A stretch of DNA of 8,708 nucleotides, from NCBI GenBank assembly GCA_947037905.1, contig CAMQUX010000044.1, positions 1 through 8,708 on the forward strand, in the 5' to 3' direction. Position numbers and translations under genes: made by a program. The DNA comes from an uncultured Desulfovibrionaceae bacterium. Its GTDB lineage: Bacteria; Desulfobacterota; Desulfovibrionia; Desulfovibrionales; Desulfovibrionaceae. Shown here piece by piece: positions 6,112-8,708 of the stretch (position 1 is its first letter; each line of letters opens with the position of its first letter). Below the pieces are notes generated by a model, which worked only from the letters and a program-made list of their open reading frames with translations, was not told where the DNA came from and did no database searches.

Positions 6112-6837
6112 ATGTTCGATGATATACAAAAAAACAAAGCCTCTGAAGATGTTGCGTTACAGCTTGAAGAAACACTCTCCTCTGACTCCTTTAGTATAGG
6201 AGATAAATTACCGTGTGAGCGAACATTACAAAAACAATTCCAAGTAGGACGTGGAACTATTAGAGAAGCTCTTGGTATACTGCGCCAAAAGGGCTGGATT
6301 GAAACTAGAAAAGGCTCTAAAGGTGGCTCTTTTGTTAGCCAACCTTCTACTGACTTACTTAATGAGAATATGTTATCTCTTATTAAACGTTCGCAAATAT
6401 CCTTACAACATCTTATAGAATTTCGTCACCATATTGATGCTATTATTGCTAGGCTAGCTATGGAAAACTATACAAAGCCACAAATTAAGGAGCTACTGAA
6501 AAAAAGCAAAGCTATGATGGTACTCTCTGAAGAGAAAAATCCAAATTTACAAGAACTTGTTAAGTATGATTTTGAGCTTAATATTTTATGTGCGCAAATG
6601 ACTAAAAATCCTTTTCTTGAGTGGATAATTCAAAGCATACAGTCCTCTGTCGACTACCAAAATAATCTGCTCTATCAAAACAGTGAGCATATTAAAACCA
6701 TTGGAAAAATTTGGTATAATTATAGTGTTGCACTCTCTGAAAAAAATATAACTACTACTCAGGCTATACTTGGATATCATCACCTTTTACTAAACGACTA
6801 CTTTAAAGATAAAGATAATACCCTTTTGCCTAAATAA
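6112..6837 (+). CDS. GntR-family regulator, FadR/FCD subfamily
   Basis: This is a 241-residue DNA-binding transcription factor. Residues 10-77 form the winged helix-turn-helix, with KLPCERTLQKQF (32-43), VGRGTIREALGIL (45-57) and a wing GSKGGSFV (68-75). Residues about 95-232 form an all-helical FCD effector domain (EFRHHIDAIIARLAME, 103-118). FCD domains usually bind a metal through one Asp and three His. Here D153 is kept, but the His four residues later is N157 and the His of the H..I..AI motif aligns with W201. Only His 223 or 224 remains near the C-terminus. A metal-independent or altered effector site is therefore likely. AAGGG about 9 bases before the ATG supports the start. It faces the glycyl radical enzyme gene tail to tail, which suggests but does not show that it controls that pathway. 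Confidence 0.88.
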   Translation: MFDDIQKNKASEDVALQLEETLSSDSFSIGDKLPCERTLQKQFQVGRGTIREALGILRQKGWIETRKGSKGGSFVSQPSTDLLNENMLSLIKRSQISLQHLIEFRHHIDAIIARLAMENYTKPQIKELLKKSKAMMVLSEEKNPNLQELVKYDFELNILCAQMTKNPFLEWIIQSIQSSVDYQNNLLYQNSEHIKTIGKIWYNYSVALSEKNITTTQAILGYHHLLLNDYFKDKDNTLLPK

Positions 6838-6901
6838 AAGTTTTTTCTTCCCTTTTACATGAAAAAATCCCACCACCTAATAAAATACAATACTTGTAAT
6901 T

Positions 6902-7126
6902 CCTTATACTTAAACAAAAAATAGGACTTTTATGCCCTCTGCTTAAACAAAAGAGAGGGCTTTTATGCCTCTGCTTAAATAAAAAATCATACCTTCAATA
7001 TTTGACCATCAAATAAGAGAGAGGCACAAAGTGCATGAGAGAGTTCACGCTCTTATACTTAAACAAAAAGAGAGGGCTTTTATGCCCTCTGCTTAAACAA
7101 GAGAGAGGGCTTTTATGCCCTCTCTC
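6902..7126. repeat. Array of five 32-bp hairpin units in two clusters
   Basis: The unit is CTTAAACAAAAAG, then AGAGGGC-TTTTAT-GCCCTCT, with G between neighbours. Copies are at about 6909-6940, 6942-6972, 7058-7090 and 7092-7123, with a decayed fifth start at 6974-6985. The first copy has a damaged left arm and the second has lost one C of the right arm; the last two are perfect. Units occur as two pairs, each preceded by CTTATA (6903 and 7053), so a pair of about 70 bp seems to have been duplicated and then separated by about 75 bp. Both strands form the same stem. They are adjacent hairpins without spacers, so this is not a CRISPR array. Confidence 0.85.
7101..7126. terminator. Bidirectional terminator hairpin (last array unit)
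   Basis: GAGAGAGGGC (7101-7110) pairs perfectly over 10 bp with GCCCTCTCTC (7117-7126) around the loop TTTTAT. T-rich sequence follows on the plus strand (TTTATATTATTC), and TTGTTT follows on the minus strand. It is 36 bp past the stop codon of the minus-strand glycyl radical enzyme gene and is well placed to end both convergent transcripts. Confidence 0.7.
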
Positions 7127-7162
7127 TTTATATTATTCTTTATGCTTTATGTCAGCTTCTGT

Positions 7163-8708
7163 TTATTTTATTTCTTCGCAACTTGTTCTGCAAATTAAAT
7201 CATCTTGTAATGATTTTGATAAATCACAGAAGAAAGCACTATAACCAGCAATACGAACAATAAGACTTTTGTAAGTTTCAGGGTCCTCTTGCGCAGCTAG
7301 TAAGGTTTCTTTATTTACCACATTGAATTGTATATGCCATAATTTTAAATCAACAAGTGTTCTAATAAAGTTAATAAGTTTCTCTGTTCCTTCTTCGCCC
7401 GCAATACAACTTGGTGTCAGTTTAATATTTAACAAGCGAGAAGTTCTATTTTTATAATCCACTGCTTTTGTTTTAAAGTTAGAAAGTAAAACAGAAGTTG
7501 GACCATGCTCATCTCTTGCATGAGCTGCTGATGCACCATCTGATAACGGCATAGTTGCTTTACGTCCGTTAGGTGTTGCACCAACTACCTTACCAAAAGG
7601 AACATGACTTGTAACTGGAACCATACGGTAACATAACTGCATTCCCATTACTTTATTATAGCGTTCCATGAACGAAGAACCTAGTTTGTCAATCTCATAC
7701 GCAATTTCATCTACATAAGGATCGTTATTACCATACGCTGGTGCGTTTGCTAATAAGTTCCCAATGACTGCATTTTCTGCACTCTCAAAGTTATCTTTGA
7801 TTGCTGCCATAAGCTGTGCCATTGTTATTTTTTTATCTTCATAAACAAGTTTTTTAATTGCACTTAAAGAATCTGCTAAGGTTCCAAACCCAATACAATC
7901 TATAAAACCAATATTTATACCACCTGTAATATTAGGCTCATGCAAATCTTTACAATCGTTCATACAAAGATCATGTAAAGCGGAACTAAGTGGTGCGGCA
8001 TAAAACTTATGATACATACTATTACCTAGGTAATGCTGCATCACTGCTTGGCTGAAAAAGTAATCATGCTGTGTTACAAAGGCCGCCCAAAAATCATCCC
8101 ATGTTGCAAAATCAACAGGATCACCACTTGCAGAAAAACACTGCTCATAATTATAATGAGGAATTTTTCCGTTATGAATAACAGATTCAAGCATAGAACC
8201 GTAATTGATATAGGAACCAACAGTCATATAGGTATCACGGTTTATCATACGTACTTCTGTACAACCTGATATAGTATAATCAAGCGCGTCTTTACGACTT
8301 GCACCTTGTTGAATAAGAGTTAGAATTACTTCCTCATCATTTATTATCTTTGGAAACCCTGCACCTTCTTTTATAGTCTCAACCACGTCCCAAAGGAATT
8401 CTTTTGGTGAAAGACTATGTACTCTTGCGGCTAAATCTGGATAATGAGTTGGGAACTCACGAGAAGAACGGAAGAATAAATGTGTTAATTCATTTGTTGC
8501 GTCTCTTCCTTCTGGAGTTTGTCCGCCAACACATACTGCTTCCCAGTGTGCATATCCTTCACTAAACTCAACACCTGCTATGGATATATGAAGCTCTAAA
8601 GTCTTTGCCATATTTGTCCATAAACAACCTAAAAGCTCTAACACACCATCATCATCTAAGGTTCCTTTCTCAAGATCTGCCTTGTAAAAAGGATAGAGAT
8701 ACTGATCC
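7163..8708 (-). CDS. Glycyl radical enzyme, C-terminal part (isethionate sulfite-lyase-like)
   Basis: The C-terminal 514 codons of a pyruvate formate-lyase-like glycyl radical enzyme are visible; about 300 N-terminal codons lie beyond the right edge. A GTG at 8644 is not the start, because the frame continues upstream with family-typical DQYLYPFYKADLEKG. Counting from that GTG, the catalytic loop SGCTE has the thiyl Cys at 128 and the acid/base Glu at 130. The radical site VRIAGYSAFF has Gly467, and GATPNGRK is at 355-362. The C-to-G distance is 339 residues. I recall 337 for IslA (C468/G805) against about 330-332 for choline, glycerol and hydroxyproline enzymes. GCTE also differs from the GCVEP of diol and choline lyases. 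Cleavage of isethionate (or a related sulfonate such as dihydroxypropanesulfonate) to sulfite and an aldehyde is therefore my best guess, in the cytosol under strict anoxia. A radical-SAM activase is required, is not in the window and must be upstream or elsewhere. Confidence 0.85.
   Translation of the reverse strand, partial: DQYLYPFYKADLEKGTLDDDGVLELLGCLWTNMAKTLELHISIAGVEFSEGYAHWEAVCVGGQTPEGRDATNELTHLFFRSSREFPTHYPDLAARVHSLSPKEFLWDVVETIKEGAGFPKIINDEEVILTLIQQGASRKDALDYTISGCTEVRMINRDTYMTVGSYINYGSMLESVIHNGKIPHYNYEQCFSASGDPVDFATWDDFWAAFVTQHDYFFSQAVMQHYLGNSMYHKFYAAPLSSALHDLCMNDCKDLHEPNITGGINIGFIDCIGFGTLADSLSAIKKLVYEDKKITMAQLMAAIKDNFESAENAVIGNLLANAPAYGNNDPYVDEIAYEIDKLGSSFMERYNKVMGMQLCYRMVPVTSHVPFGKVVGATPNGRKATMPLSDGASAAHARDEHGPTSVLLSNFKTKAVDYKNRTSRLLNIKLTPSCIAGEEGTEKLINFIRTLVDLKLWHIQFNVVNKETLLAAQEDPETYKSLIVRIAGYSAFFCDLSKSLQDDLICRTSCEEIK

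Larger units (their letters stand above)
6838..7162. other. Convergent intergenic region holding a repeat array
   Basis: The 325-bp space between the stop codons of the GntR gene and the glycyl radical enzyme gene codes for nothing I can support. Most of it is the hairpin-unit array at 6902-7126. Between its two halves (about 6980-7050) is a unique stretch with a small GCAC-AAA-GTGC hairpin (7024-7034). Confidence 0.65.

Noticed and set aside
6586..6783. Minus-strand open frame of 65 codons opposite the GntR gene
   Set aside because: It is antisense to conserved FCD-domain coding sequence and has no ribosome site.
6902..7126. CRISPR array
   Set aside because: The units are directly adjacent or decayed, with no regular unique spacers, and no cas gene is near.
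7035..7244. Plus-strand open frame of 69 codons with a repeated GLLCPL peptide
   Set aside because: The peptide repeat is only a translation of the hairpin array, and the frame runs into the antisense of the glycyl radical enzyme gene.
8033..8269. Plus-strand open frame of 78 codons opposite the glycyl radical enzyme
   Set aside because: It is a shadow of a strongly conserved coding region on the other strand.
8642..8644. GTG as the start of the glycyl radical enzyme
   Set aside because: The same frame is open to the window edge and encodes family-typical residues upstream, so the gene is cut by the window rather than short.

Overview
This 8.7-kb window is strongly AT-rich, roughly one-third G+C by eye, with long A/T runs between genes. 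It looks like chromosomal DNA of an anaerobic bacterium. The best taxonomic clue is a glycyl radical enzyme whose active-site layout fits the isethionate sulfite-lyase group, next to a Dus protein of a form I associate with delta-proteobacteria. I infer an AT-rich relative of the Desulfovibrionaceae (the Bilophila/Lawsonia type of host-associated bacterium), with low to moderate confidence. Nothing in the window proves the taxonomy.

Left block (1-3760, all minus strand; transcription order is right to left). A tRNA-Arg(CCU) gene with encoded CCA lies at 3684-3760, followed by its own terminator at 3545-3569. Next come a small DUF861-type cupin (2912-3268) with a strong hairpin terminator (2841-2881), a LicC-like cytidylyltransferase (1875-2678) behind a plausible sigma-70-type promoter (2749-2777), and a 12-TM BCCT-family-like transporter (257-1615). 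In other bacteria a choline transporter plus LicC is the core of a pathway that imports choline and activates phosphocholine as CDP-choline for decoration of surface glycans. Here the transporter keeps the BCCT fold signatures but has lost most of the aromatic cage that binds trimethylammonium groups, and no choline kinase or transferase is visible. Between the LicC-like gene and the transporter lies a 60-bp fossil of the 3' end of a second, closely related transporter gene, so the locus has been rearranged.

Middle block (4055-6837, all plus strand). A YfcE-type metallophosphodiesterase (4055-4597), a tRNA-dihydrouridine synthase (4983-5993) and a FadR-subfamily GntR regulator (6112-6837) are separated by gaps of 118-385 bp, so they are probably separate transcription units. 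The regulator has its own candidate promoter.

Right block. The C-terminal 514 codons of a glycyl radical enzyme (7163-8708, minus strand) run off the right edge. Between it and the convergent GntR gene is a roughly 220-bp cluster of five related 32-bp units, several of which fold into a perfect or near-perfect GC-rich hairpin. It can act as a shared terminator zone but has more copies than a simple terminator needs.

Points I find most worth a second look are the BCCT-like transporter with a lost Trp box paired with a LicC-like enzyme that has an unexplained C-terminal tail, the paralogue fossil between them, and the tandem hairpin array.
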